Assembly (NCBI GenBank): GCA_032718475.1
Contig: JAUCBJ010003871.1
Coordinates: forward strand, 1-42,295
Source: Nemertoderma westbladi
Lineage: Eukaryota; Xenacoelomorpha; Nemertodermatida; Nemertodermatidae
Direction: 5' to 3'
Length of the DNA: 42,295 bases
Positions 1 to 11,782 of this stretch are shown here, one piece after another. The notes under the pieces were generated by a model that made no database searches, was not told where the DNA came from, and saw nothing but the letters and a program-made list of their open reading frames with translations. The translations under genes were made by a program, and so were the position numbers. Numbering within the stretch: the first letter of the stretch is position 1; each line of letters opens with the position of its first letter.

Positions 1-89
1 AATTTAACATTGAGGCGGGATATTAATTCGCCAAGATGGGATTTGCGTACAGTTTTTCCCCCGGTCTCAATCTCCGAGTCCTAAGTCAA

Positions 90-2006
90 GGTAAATCTTT
101 TCGACCTACGCGTAGTTCGACACGGGTCAAATCCCTAGACTAGCGACTTTACGAATCTGCCAAGATATATACAGCTGCTATACGGACCATGCTATGTGCT
201 TGATTCATCTGCACTGATGACTGATCATAATACATTGTAAATCTGCTACGATCATAGAATGATCATACAAAATCTTTTAAGATTTACATATACAAAATAT
301 TGAAAAAATATTTATTTATTGAATGTATGGTTGCAATTTGTTAAATATCAAAACCATTGTTACATTAAACATTATAATTATTGTCTTGGAAAGTAACAAC
401 ATGGCTATTATATCTGATGTTACGATCAGACTATGATCTGGATAAGATCAGGCCAGATAATGAGGCTGCCCAAATTTTAAAACACCAGAGGCAGAGGCCA
501 ATGATAATTATTTTTTTGCCGTATTTGACCGACCAGAGTACTCTCTTTCACAGCGTTTTACATAAGATTTCATATCATACGAAGATCTTTTCAGATCTTA
601 TCATGATCATATAATGATAATATCAAGTTAGACATTATCAATCAATAATTAATTATAAATTATCAATTAATAGGTATAGAAACAAAGAAATTTATAAATC
701 TACATCAATATGAATTATCTAATATGGTGGCCAAGTAGAGTAATTATATTAATTTATATGAATCTAATATAAATTTATTGATATTTTGCAAAGTTAAATT
801 GGCTTATCTTTATCTTAAAACCAAATTGAAATTTGTTCTGCTTAAATATAATACCATTACCACACAATAGATATACAGATAGGGACAATAGGAAACGTTA
901 GGTGTGTAGGTGTTAGTTGTACAGTAGGATATGTAGGTAAGATGTGTTAGGTTTAGTTCTACATCCCCCACTGCCCTATCCCCATAGTAACAATCCACAG
1001 TGCAAACAGAAGAATGCTTCAAATTTTGCTTAATTATTGATTGAGAACTATTAAGATCTTTGCAGAACTTTGTTATTTATCATTAATTCTGCAAAGATCT
1101 GCACTGATCTTACTAAAACTCCAGAGATCAGCCGTGGTCTTACCAATCCTGCAAAGATCTGCACTGATCGTTACCAACCCTGCTAAGATCATAGAGAAAA
1201 GGTGTCAAGATCTTACCAAGACATATAAAGATCTTATGCTAAGGTCAGTGCAGATTGGTGATGTTGCTAGTCTAGGGATTATCACCAGTTTCAGAGCTTT
1301 AATATTAATTACGCGTAGGTCCTACGCGAACTAAGAGTAGGTGCTACGTATAACAACACGTAGGTGCTACCCATAGGCCATAACTACTGTATGTCTATCC
1401 TATACGACGTTTATCATTAGTAGGCCTACGTATTCCAAGCAGTTCAGTACTAAAATAAGACAATACTATGTACGTAGGATAGGCCGCTATATATTTATTG
1501 TGCTAGAGCCGTTGCTTTGACAAGGGAAGGGGGGAGACTAATTATATTTATTGTCTACCATGATTGGTTGCACTTGTTATTTTACTAAACAATTGAATTA
1601 TACAGTATTATCAGCTTTCGCTTAACTACTTCACCATAGTAGACTAGACTGGTAGCTTATAGTACTGTAGAATATTTAAATTATCCAATGGAAACACGGA
1701 GACGGTAATACTGTATACGTGAATTTTAAGTCTACTTTTTATTCATCCTGTGTTTGTATGTGAAAGAACCGAATATCAGCTATAGTCAGATAAATGACAT
1801 ACCGATACTTGCCTATCAACTCAAGCCCTGCCGGACCTGAAGTGAAAAATGTTTGTTATCAGGACTGCTACGCATAGCTACGCGTAGTTACAAAATACCT
1901 ACGCATAGTTACAAAATATCTACGCGTAGTTTAAAAACTTTGTTCAAAATGACAGCAATGGAAGTTACAAACTACGCGTAGCTATGCGTAGGTCGAAAAG
2001 ATTTAC
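90..2006. mobile_element. Possible non-autonomous terminal-inverted-repeat element
   Basis: The left end (90-111) and the reverse complement of the right end (1985-2006) share 22 identical bases, starting GGTAAATCTTTTCG and running into CCTACGC. Just inside each end lie copies of the palindrome CTACGCGTAG. The interior holds repeated GATC-rich words, for example TGCAAAGATCTGCACTGATC at about 1090 and again 61 bases later. There is no coding capacity that I believe. I could not identify a convincing target-site duplication: AGTCA lies near both ends but not directly against them. The interpretation as a foldback or MITE-like DNA transposon is inference; the paired ends are directly visible. 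Confidence 0.4.
1309..1990. repeat. Cluster of CTACGCGTAG-type palindromes
   Basis: The 10-bp palindrome CTACGCGTAG and its one-base variants (CTACGCATAG, CTACGCGAAC) recur at about 1309-1360 and 1865-1990, and again near 105-115. They lie inside the candidate inverted-repeat element and may be its subterminal repeats. No function can be read from the sequence. Confidence 0.4.
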
Positions 2007-2100
2007 CCCAGAGTCAGAAGGTGCTCATGCAGTCTTGCTAATACTAATACCTGAATGTGAAATACCGATACCGGTAAATCACTGAATTAATGCAGTAATA

Positions 2101-4240
2101 AATACTGCTGTGTAGGTTACGCTACGCTACAGGGTCATTTGTGTGGTGAGCCACGAATTTGGCGGAGCCGTCATTTTTAGCGAACTGAAACTGTTAGGGG
2201 TGGGTAAATTGTTATAAAATAGTTGTTGTCGTTGTTGTTGCGATTTTGACATTCTAGATACTAATAATTTTGTTGGACTTAGAGCTGTCGAGTTAAAAAT
2301 TTGTAATCATCAATACGACCAAAAGTTGAGATTTATCATATTATGATTAGGTCCCTATAACTATTTCGCTTAACATAAGTTTATGTCACGTGCTGCGCGA
2401 AGACCCGACTTCGTGTGATACTACTGTATAAGAATAACAGGATACTGTACTCTGGTACAGAAATATCAAAGGACTAACCAGTATAATAATAGTAATAGTA
2501 ATAATTAACCATTAATAATATTTTATAGTCTCTATAGACCAAACCTGGCGCAAATCGCGATGACCTACGCCTAGACCTAGGCCTGAGCGGCGTAGGTACA
2601 GTGTGCGTGGTTCGGCACTTTATTCATTATCTTTTATATCACCAGTTCCAAAGCTAACATTAACTACTGTTACGGGATTAACCCTATATGCACTTCGGAG
2701 ATCCCAAAACCAATATATCGCCTTATCAGCCGATAGCCGTCTAAACTGCATTAATTATCACCCAAGTTGGTTACCTGCAAAGGTCAAGTACCAAGCATTA
2801 CTAAAGGCCCAGCGGCCAAACCAAATTGAAGTCACGTAGTTGCGCAATCTACCATAACATACAGCAAATGTATTGTGCTTATATTGGTTGACCAGTGTAC
2901 GTACAGTAGGATGTACAGTATCGGGGAGGCCCTCTGTCATACTTAGTTATTGCATTGTATTAGTGTACATACAACTGTGTAATTACCAGGAAGGAGACAT
3001 TATCCAATAACCTTCAAACATTAGTTACATCATCCATTATTGTAATGAGTGGATGGAAAATATGTCACGACCGTTACGCTGAAGAACAAGTTTTTCCAAT
3101 ATCTCCAGATCCCCGGCAGTAATGGTTATAATCTTTTATATCTATCGTTAGGTGGTTCGTATCAATTGTTTGAGTCATATTCGCTTTCTTCTAACAATCA
3201 GATCAGGGCAAGCAGATCCAATTAGAAGGCAGTAAACTAAACCTGGCTGAACCGATCTCCTTCCTAAATTATGTTATCTGTTATGTTATGTTAATATTGT
3301 AATATACCTCAGTGTGGGTTATATCCTTTTCCAGGATAATTTAGATGTTACGATGTAGACTTAACGGCGACCTTTATTAGCTACTGACTTGTTTGTGATA
3401 AATGGTTCACTCAAGCCCGGACTTTTGGGCTTTAACTAATTATCTGTCTGCTACTTATTTGTGATATTTAAATATATGTGAAAAGTAAAGACGACCACAG
3501 TTATTTTCCCTCAAAGATCCCAGCCAGGAAACTTCCGCGGCCTGCACCTGTAATACCAGAAGCTCTGTATTACCACCCCCGCTTTGTACTGTATCCCTCC
3601 GTAAGCAACACTATCCAACATTGGTGGATACACTGACAACTAAACTGTACACGCGTATGTGAAACCTATGTATATATCCACGCAAAGGTGCTACCCAGAA
3701 TACAATGTAACGACATCACTCAGCAAGAGTCGAAAAACGGTAGACCACAATGAAAAACGGCCACAATATGTTTGGTAATTCTGATAATTCGATCTTAAAG
3801 TTGTTAGTATTGAAAATTCGATCTTAGAGTTTTTAGTAGTCTAATATGCTATTTAAATTATTTACACACACGAATGGTTGGGGTTGAGAGAGATTCAAAA
3901 GTTTATGTATATATATTTGTACGCCTTACCTGTATCATATAAAATCTATACATACATAATTTACATTTTATACTGTACTTTGTAATTAAGCTCTATTGTA
4001 GTGTGGCCTAAACTGTAATACACAAAGACAATAACCTACCATCTGTTAGAATTATTTGCTTCATGTTTTGTAGGCCTGCTCTGTACACCAACGTATTAAA
4101 TATAATAGGCCTACTGCATAAGAACATACTGTAAATTTTAACAGGCAGAAAACACCAATACAACAAATCAATAGGGATTATTGAATAAACATATGAGCAT
4201 CATTGTAGGCTATTCTTCTATTTTTTTCATTTTGTATGTG
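2101..4240. other. Gene-free stretch, no feature recognised
   Basis: AT-rich intergenic DNA. The open frames here are short, lack splice sites or family resemblance, and look like chance. No RNA gene or recognisable repeat family was seen on either strand. Confidence 0.5.
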
Positions 4241-4242
4241 TT

Positions 4243-4280
4243 TGAATAATAATAATTTAATATATTATTATTATTCAAAA
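4243..4280. repeat. AT-rich perfect inverted repeat
   Basis: A stem of TTTGAATAATAATAA faces its reverse complement across a loop of under ten bases. It could extrude as a cruciform. It may be the fused ends of a microsatellite or a small foldback; no gene lies nearby. Confidence 0.6.
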
Positions 4281-4743
4281 ATTGTAACATTTCTCAACGC
4301 CGTAAGTATTAACAGCTAGTTGTTATTTAGCACTTTACAACTTTAGAGGACATTACAGCATTGTATTGGCCTGTACATTTAGTATTGTATTTGGTGTTAT
4401 CCGTTAAGTAATGGTGTGGACATTAGTTAGCTTAGTGGACATTACTTAACGCTGTCATTGGTTACCACGTAAACAATAGGTTGAAATTTGCCTGACAGCC
4501 AGATAGACTTCCTGCATTACCTACCGGTAGGCGGGGTATAGCTATTAATAACCAGTAGCTATATTATTAACTGAAACATGGCTCCAAACGCCACCATAAA
4601 CATAAGCTAACTTATTTATAACATAATTTATGTCATTTTTACATTTATTTATACAGCAACTAATATAATTTGTGCAGTTTCTATCACTTATAATGTATAT
4701 GTACAATCATTTCGTAATGTTAAAATTTTGGAATAAAACTACA

Positions 4744-4880
4744 TACATACTTGTTGCAAAGTACTTTACAGTGTTCTGATCCTCGTGGCTTTATTTTCAC
4801 TCACTCACGAACGTTCGTTAGTGTAACAAAGCTACTCGGATCATCACACTGTAAAGTGCTACTTTACAAGTGACAAGTGA
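4744..4880. mobile_element. Small foldback (MITE-like) element
   Basis: Two imperfect inverted arms of about 25-30 bases (core ACTTTACAGTG, then TGATCC) face each other over a central segment that itself contains the palindrome GAACGTTC. The outer ends read CTTGT and ACAAG. A related word (TGTAAAGTGCGACTTTACA) recurs near 39276, so the family appears dispersed. MITE identity is inference from the shape and recurrence. Confidence 0.4.
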
Positions 4881-5264
4881 CAAGTACTGTACAGTATGTA
4901 AATAGTTATTACCAAATTATTTAATTACTTATATATACTTTATCTGTATAGACAAAACGTTTTGGATTTAATAATTTTGATTCATTTACGCTGATGTTGT
5001 ATACTTTCGTTTCAGGGACCCCTTATTTAAATATTGTTTCTAATAATGCTCAGTAGCCTTTTTGAAAAAAAGCCATAAAGCCCTCTTTTGGGCCTTTTAG
5101 TTAAAATGGACCCTATCTATTTTAGCAAAAAGTGTTCAGAAGAATTGGATACATGGGCATATTCTTATATTCCATATTGCGACAAATTTCAATGATAATT
5201 GGTGGAGAAATAGCCTTTGGCGCAAAATGGCACTTTTGGCGATTAAATTGTCATTTTGGGGCCA
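4881..5264. other. Gene-free stretch between foldback and LINE
   Basis: AT-rich DNA with no gene, RNA or repeat that I can support. It ends at the microsatellite tail of the neighbouring minus-strand LINE. Confidence 0.4.
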
Positions 5265-7525
5265 ATTTTTAATAATAATAATATATAATATTTATATAGC
5301 GCTTATACTTTATGTTGCGCTTAGCTGAACTTTAAATAAAAACCACAATTCAGATTGATAAAAAATAGACATGTTTAAAAAGAAACACATAAAAATATAG
5401 AAGATATAAAAATATCATATTTTACAATTGGTTTATATCCTCAATTATATTCAATGTTGAATAGATGGGTAATTTCTTAAACATATCAACTGAGGGCGCT
5501 GACCGAATGCGGAAGGGCGAAGAATTCCATAGAGTAGGGGCTGCAACTGAAAAATATCTCAGGCCATAAGTTTCAAGATTGTAGCGGGGAATCTCCAGCA
5601 GACATTGATTGGAAGAGCGCAATAGGCGTGGCTGGCTGTATGAGATCTATTAGATAGTCAGGTGCGATGTTGTTTACACATTTGTAGGTAAGCAGCGCGA
5701 TCTTGAAGTCAATTCTGCGTAAGATTGGAAGCCAGTGGAGGTTTCTAAGCACCGGTGCTATATGTTCAGTCTTACGCGTGCCAGTTAGAAGACGAGCCGC
5801 AGAATTTTGGACGTATTGGAGTCTCTTCACGATGTTCCAAGGCAAACCGTAGTAGAGGGCGTTGTTATTATCGAATTTGTTGGTTATCAGAGCATGGATA
5901 ATGATTTCAAGAGTCTTGCTACCGAAACAGCGCTTGACTTTCGAGAGGTTGCGGAGCTGGAAAAAGGCGCTACGGACAGTCATATAAATCTGCTTCTTGA
6001 AACTCATAAGTATCAAATGTTGCACCAATGTTACGGGCAGAATCAGTGAGTTCAACAAATTTGTTTCCCACGGCCAAATGAGTTGGTGAGATTAATTTAT
6101 CACCAAACTTTGATTGCAGCATGATAACTTCAGTCTTATCAGAGTTCATCATAAGGAGATGGGTTGACATCCATATCTTAACATCGCGAAAGCATTCAGC
6201 TGTGACTGTGACTGGCTTGGACATATCTGTAGGTTTGAATGCGATGTAGATCTGTGTGTCGTCGGCATATAAATGGAAAGACAACCCGTGCTTTTCTATC
6301 ACCTTGCTGAGAGAACGCATGTAAATGGTAAACAGTAGTGGTCCGAGAACCGATCCTTGAGGTAAGCCAAAAGGCACAGATTTCTTTTTGGAATATAAAT
6401 TCCCAATACGAACTGACTGGCATCTGTTGTCCAAATATGACCTGAACCATTTTAGAGCAGTTCCTGTAACACCTATTTCTGATTCAAGAATATTAAGCAG
6501 AATGGAGTGCTCAACCGTGTCAAATGCTGCGCTTAGATCTAGCAGGACCAGAAGAACAGCTGAGCCGTCATCTATACTTTTTAGAACATCGTTGTTGACC
6601 CCAAGTAGCGCTGTTTCAGAGCTGTGCATTTTCCTATATGCACTCTGGGAAGGATCGTTAAGGCTATTTATACACATGTGTTCAATAAACAAGTTTGCTA
6701 CAACTCTTTCAGTTAACTTTGAGACGAACAACAGGTTGGATACGGGCCGAAAGTTCTTTAAGATATTTGGGTCGAGTTTAGCTTTCTTCAGCACTGGTGA
6801 GATAACTGCCTCCTTGAATGCTGTAGGGACAGTTGCAGTCTTGAGTGAGAGATTAATAATCCATGTTAGTACCGGCAGAAGCACTGCAATGGAACATTTA
6901 AGCAATCTAGTAGGAATGGGATCTGAAGGACTGAATTTTGTTTTCGATTCGTTCACTAAGCGCTTGACATCATCCTCCAATATATCAGGTAGTTCCCGAA
7001 ATTTTGGCACTGGCTGGTCTTGGTTTGTGTGAGCATTCACTGGTGAACAGGTGGCAGCATCAGGTGGCGGAGGATCAGCCAGCTCCAGAGTGTGATGTTG
7101 TTTAACCAACGGGTTGACATTGGGGCACGTAGAAAGCTGAGAAACTCCCCCAGCAATCTCTAACTCGATTTCGTCTCTATAGTTTTTTATCTTCGATTCA
7201 AAATAATCAGCAAATTCGCAGCGAGAACTTCATCGAAATCGTGTTCTAGAAGTTTACTAACTTGCTTGCGGTGCACAATCTCGTTGGCAACCTTAAATAA
7301 TTTACCAGTCTCACCTTTGGTATTGTTTACCTGGGATCTGTAATAGTCATGCTTTGCACGAGATATTGTATCAGAAACTATTTTGCATTGCTCTCTAAAC
7401 ATTATTCGATGGGAGTCAGACTTGCTTTTCCTAAATCTTCTTTCAAGTTTCCTCCGGAGTTTCTTTTCTTTGACTACTTCGACATTATACCATGGTGAGT
7501 TCGGTTTAACAGTTCAGTTTTTAAA
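5265..7525 (-). mobile_element. 5'-truncated CR1/L2-like LINE, inactive
   Basis: Read on the minus strand, this is the 3' part of a non-LTR retrotransposon. It starts within the linker between endonuclease and reverse transcriptase (about 7520), runs through the whole reverse transcriptase, and ends in an AT-rich tail (5268-5300) with TTATTATTATTA after the word AAGCGCTATATAA. No endonuclease or ORF1 is left. Simple TAA-like microsatellite tails instead of poly(A) are typical of CR1/L2-group LINEs, which agrees with the RT motifs. At least three frameshifts show it is dead. Confidence 0.85.
5422..7500 (-). pseudogene. LINE reverse transcriptase ORF2 fragment, frameshifted
   Basis: Four minus-strand frames join in order. 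About 7500-7215 carries the basic linker (EKKLRRKLERRFRKSKSDS). About 7215-6010 carries the RT core with NFRPVSNL, LLDLSAAFDTVEH, LPQGSVLGPLLF and YADDTQIY. About 6010-5625 carries the thumb and connection region (YVQNSAARLLTGTRK, LHWLPI). About 5622-5422 carries the C-terminal LRYFSVAAPTLWNSSP motif. Breaks lie near 7217 (one T lost from a TTT), near 6010 and near 5625. The motifs match CR1/L2-clade elements common in marine invertebrates and vertebrates. The product would have copied its RNA at nicked chromosomal DNA; this copy cannot. Confidence 0.88.
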
Positions 7526-7579
7526 GTGTTTGGTTTTGCAATTATTAAACATAAACACCCCATGCAATCTTGAATAGCA

Positions 7580-8388
7580 CGCATTGAGGAGGGTGGGGGT
7601 GTTACCCCAACCCCCCCCGCACTAAGTGGTGTAGGTTCTAGAGAAAGTGGATCTTTTTAATAATTTCCCTTTTTTGCATAGTTAAATACTGGCGTTTTAA
7701 GAAAATTCCCACAATCCGACTTGCGTAGATTTTCATAATTGAGAACCTAAAATAAAATTTTAGACTAGCAAATCTTTGTAAGAAAAGATAAACAATCCTG
7801 TTGCAATTACTGTAGTATGAACCTCGTTCTAAATATGGACTTATTTACGTCGCGTACCTAATATAATCAGTCATATATTTATACATCAACAACACGCCAA
7901 AGTTTGCATGGAATCCGTAAGTGCCCTTGTCCGACCCAACATCTAGCAATTAAATTACTAAATCGCATTAAATTCCTCACTAAAACAATTACCTTTTCTA
8001 CAACATAAATAATTGTTTTTTTTTCAATAGAATATTTGCACAAAAATCTTCCGCCACTAAATTATATTTATTATCACAAAAATGTAGTTTTTCATCACCA
8101 ATAATAAAACTTTTAATTAACCTGCTCTACTGAATTTCGTTTATTGTTTTAGTTAGGCTTTAACTTTCGTTTTACCTTTTACGTTTTACTTGAACTTTTT
8201 TTTTGACATTTCATATGTACAGTAGTACCACATACATATGTAAAAATATTACAAAAATAAAGGTATCTATCCTATTCTCTGTAGTACAGACGTTAGAGCA
8301 GCCACCGGTAGGCGTACTGAATCTACTGTAGGACTACTGCACTACAAATATTAGATTAGCTATGTACTGAAATCAAAATATATTTGCC
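7580..8388. other. Gene-free stretch
   Basis: Noncoding AT-rich DNA upstream of the secreted-protein gene. It has a C-rich patch (about 7604-7618) and the word ACATATG repeated near 8215-8240. No promoter element was clear enough to call. Confidence 0.4.
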
Positions 8389-11260
8389 ATGAATATCGAA
8401 ATTATTATGTTCGTATTTTTATTATTTTTTCAAACTATTTGCTGCCGTAAGATGCATTGTAATGATTTGGAGGGATCCATGATTCGCATGAAGGTTATTG
8501 ACGATGATGAGTGGAATAAGAAGGTACTACTGTAGTAGGTATTTTGGTACCGGTTGTATAATTATTGATCTAAAGTAGGCCCTACTGTATGATTTAAATA
8601 TGTGTAATTATGAGTCTGTTGTTGGTCATATTATTATTTTTAGGCTATATTTAAGCCGGCATAGCATTTTTAATGCACGCTGCATTGGGCTTGCCAATTG
8701 TGGATTGCATGGTGGTGGAAAAATATTTTCGTTAAGCCAGCAAATCATCTCAATGTGCAGTTTCAATGCAGCAGGCTGACTATAGATGCAGTAGATAGAC
8801 TCTACTAAAATATTTATTAACTTTAATAAGATATTTATGTCAAGACAACCTTAAGAGTAAGAACTATCGTATGTTTTTCAATTGATTGAATTAGGCCTAC
8901 AAATGTCGCGTTTTCTGCGTTTAATTATATGCTAAGCTGATACGAGCTGTCAAACAGAGTCCACGTGTAAACGTTATTAGACGCAGACCTTTGAGCGATT
9001 TTGCACTTCTTCTATTTGTCCACCAAAGCAAAGTAAACTGTCGGTGAACATGACAGGTGGCGCGCGACACTAAGACTCCTCTATTATGCCCGTGTTAGAT
9101 ATAATTTAAACATTAAAATTGGCCAATATTATATCAATTATAAATTAAATATATAAATTGCAATAGCAGCTTCCAAATGTTATTACAGTATTACTCGACC
9201 CTGTTAGAATCGACTGAATCTTAATGAAAGAGTGAAGCTACTGTACGTACATGTACTGTACTAGAGCCATGTAGGCCTACCTGTGTACACTGTGTTACAT
9301 GTGATTTGCACTGCTCCAAAAAATATACGTCGGGGGCCTAGAGTATTAACTGCCTGTTATGTCCGCATACTGCCCTACTGTCCTCTACACACTCCCTTCA
9401 ACCTACAAATATTAACCAACCTCCCAAATAATTAACCGTTTCCAGAACTAAAAGTCAGGAATGTGATAATATGTGGAAACCCCCCAGTAAAGATAAATTA
9501 AAAGCTATATTGTACCCCACTGGTCTGATAGGTCATACAGTAGAGTAATTATATTTCGGGAAATAAAAACAACTGCTACTTGCTACACCCCTATGTTAGC
9601 TTTTTAAATTAAATAATATTTTGTATGTAAACAATGATTGAATTATATATAAAAATAATTTATTCCATGTCGTTGATTATAGAAATTTAAGATTTTTGAT
9701 ATACAGTATCAAATAAATAGTAAAAAAAATAGTTTTGTGGGCTGTCAGGTGCTGCGTGCTGCACCATCTGTGTGTGGTTCTGTCCTATAGTACAGTTTTA
9801 CTAATTGTGTGGCTGCGCTTCCCCTACTGAAGTTGTAGCACCGTTACAAATACTTTATAAATCTAAAAATTATTATAAATGTTTCGAATTGGTACTTTTT
9901 TGGTTTTTAATCTGGGCTTAATTTCTCTCTCTCTCTATCCACCTCCATACCGGTACCCTTTAGATCTCTTTATTTTATTTTTCGCCTCTTTCGTAAAGAT
10001 TTCTGCCCTCTTCTCTTACTTTCCGCGCAATCCCTTGAATGGTTGCGGGGGGGGGGGGGGGGGGGGGTTGGGGGGCTACTTCACCCCCATACATTTATTA
10101 ATATTCCCACCTATGGCTACTTACACCTGTCTACGCATTATGCAATATACTGCAGGCCTACACCAAGTCCCAGCATCAGCATGAATCCAGTTATATTTTT
10201 GGCAAAAGGTCTTATTATTTTCTAAAGCAGTTTCTGAATGTAATGAAAATTCATCAAAGGTACAACTGTAGCCTAGTTTTACATCCTATTTTCTGTTTCT
10301 GTGAGAGTGTCCTATCTATTTCGAGGGCCTCGATTTAGACAAAATATATTTTCACAATTTCACAATTTTATATATTTAGACAATACATATTTTCAATATT
10401 TATATTTTATTGCACAAATCTCAGAGAACATTAACACTTTAATATACATTACTTTTCTGCAGTGCGTCGGATGCAAAGAAGACTGCTTGTTGATCACAGG
10501 ATGCGGTATGGGTCATTGTAAAAACTCTGAACCTTGTGGGACTAAACAGGTAGAAGATACGACGTCTGGGACCAAACAGGTAGAAGATCCGACGCGTGGG
10601 ACCCTACAGGTAGAAGGTACGACGCCTGGGACCAAGCAGGTAGAAGAACCGATGTTTTGGACCAAACAGATGGAAGATACGGCGCATAGGACTAAACAGA
10701 TGGCAGATACGACGTCTGGAACCAACCAGGTAGAAGATACGACGCCTGGGACCAACCAGGTAGAAGAACCGACGTTTTTGACAAAACAGGTGGAAGATTT
10801 GACGCCTGGCGCAGACGATTCGACACCTGGGACCAAGCAGGTAGAAGAACCGATGCTTTGGACCAAACAGGTAGAAGATACGACGCCTCTGAACAACCCG
10901 GTGGAAGATACGACGCCTGGGAACAAGCAGGCAGACGATACGACGTCTGGGACCAAACAGATGGAATATACGTTGCCTAGGACCAAACAGATAGACGATA
11001 CGGCGTCTGGATCCAAGCAGGTAGAAAATACGGCGCCTGGGACCAAGCACGTAGAAGAACAGGCGTTTTGGACCGACCAGGTAGAAGATACGACGCCTGG
11101 GACCAAACAAGTAGAAGATACGGCGCCTGGGACTAAGCAGGTAGAAGAACCGATGCTTGGGAGCATGCAAGTAGAAGATTCGACGACAGGGAATAAACAG
11201 GTAGAACATACGACGACTATGGGAACAGTAATATGGCAGTTATGGAGTACTGGACAATAA
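8389..11260 (+). CDS. Predicted secreted cysteine-rich protein with 10-residue repeats (two exons)
   Basis: I assemble exon 1 at 8389-8523 and exon 2 at 10463-11260, about 310 residues. Exon 1 begins with MNIEIIMFVFLLFFQTICC, a good signal peptide, and ends KK before a donor GTACTA. Exon 2 follows a strong acceptor (ACTTTTCTGCAG) and both sides are phase 0, so the join keeps frame. The mature start has nine cysteines (CC and C in exon 1; CVGCKEDC, GC, HC and PC in exon 2). From about residue 71 to the end there are 23 near-copies of GTKQVEDTTP, with a variant ending EEPMLW every few units and one shortened copy. AATAAA overlaps the stop. No family recognised. The repeat is Thr-, Glu- and Asp-rich, so a glycosylated extracellular or matrix role is possible but unproven. 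The exon pairing is inference; exon 2 also stays open on the other strand because 30 is a multiple of three. Confidence 0.5.
8651..8777 (+). repeat. Dispersed 125-bp repeat, copy 1
   Basis: This stretch aligns over its whole length with 36241-36362 in the same orientation, at roughly 80 percent identity by eye. Shared blocks include TAATGCACGC, GTGGATTGCATGGTGGTGG, GTTAAGCCAGCA and ATGTGCAG. It lies in the intron of the secreted-protein gene. Family unknown; it could be a SINE, a MITE core or a fragment of a larger element. Confidence 0.6.
10047..10073 (+). repeat. 21-base G run plus second G tract
   Basis: Twenty-one consecutive G (10047-10067) are followed by TT and six more G. It sits in the intron of the secreted-protein gene, within a pyrimidine-rich neighbourhood (CTCTCTCTCT just upstream). 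It is a candidate for intramolecular G-quadruplex formation; the exact length is likely to be error-prone in the assembly. Confidence 0.7.
10520..11215 (+). repeat. 30-bp coding minisatellite in the secreted-protein gene
   Basis: About 23 degenerate copies of a 30-bp unit around GACCAAACAGGTAGAAGATA encode the 10-residue repeat. One copy near 10808-10830 is shortened by nine bases, which preserves frame. Copies have diverged by point changes but no copy has a stop, which argues for coding constraint on this strand, though weakly because two other frames are open too. Confidence 0.8.
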
Positions 11261-11490
11261 AAGGGACTGAATAATTTTGGGAACACAATTTGCTGGTATA
11301 ATGTGATGTGATCGGATTACGGTTCTACTAAACCCATGTTACTGGATATTCAATTATATATTCATTGAGAGTAAATTACATGTTGATATTTCAATATCAA
11401 TTAACAATCAAAGTACAATGCAGAATTACGTCTACACTTATATAAAATAATCACTATAATCTCGAGGAACGTTTACCTTGGTACAATAAA

Positions 11491-11750
11491 GAAAGAACCT
11501 GCGTAGTGCGTATAGTAACAGTATAGTAAAGAACCTGCGTAGTGCGTATAGTAACAGTATAGTAAAGAACCTGCGTAGTGCGTATAGTAACAGTATAGTA
11601 AAGAACCTGCGTAGTGCGTATAGTAACAGTATAGTAAAGAACCTGCGTAGTGCGTATAGTAACAGTATAGTAAAGAACCTGCGTAGTGCGTATAGTAACA
11701 GTATAGTAAAGAACCTGCGTAGTGCGTATAGTAACAGTATAGTAAAGAAC

Positions 11751-11757
<7 letters not shown>
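11491..11757 (+). repeat. 36-bp satellite, left block
   Basis: Seven to eight tandem copies of the unit GTATAGTAACAGTATAGTAA + AGAACCTGCGTAGTGC (36 bases). They are nearly identical to one another and end abruptly in a T21 run that is the poly(A) tail of a minus-strand retrocopy. The reading frames seen through the block are artefacts of a unit length divisible by three. Confidence 0.95.

Positions 11758-11778
<21 letters not shown>
11758..11778 (-). other. Poly(A) tail of EF-hand retrocopy
   Basis: Twenty-one T on the plus strand, that is A21 at the 3' end of the minus-strand calmodulin-like sequence, abutting the satellite directly. No canonical AATAAA is seen just upstream on the minus strand; TATAAA about 60 bases away is the nearest variant. 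Confidence 0.75.

Positions 11779-11782
<4 letters not shown>

Noticed and set aside
6388-7032. 214-residue plus-strand frame
   Set aside because: Antisense shadow of the minus-strand LINE reverse transcriptase.
10513-11286. Minus-strand frames of 257 and 201 residues over the decapeptide repeat
   Set aside because: Low-complexity Cys/Phe/Arg-rich shadows of the repeat. The plus frame has an acceptor and a cysteine-rich non-repetitive start.
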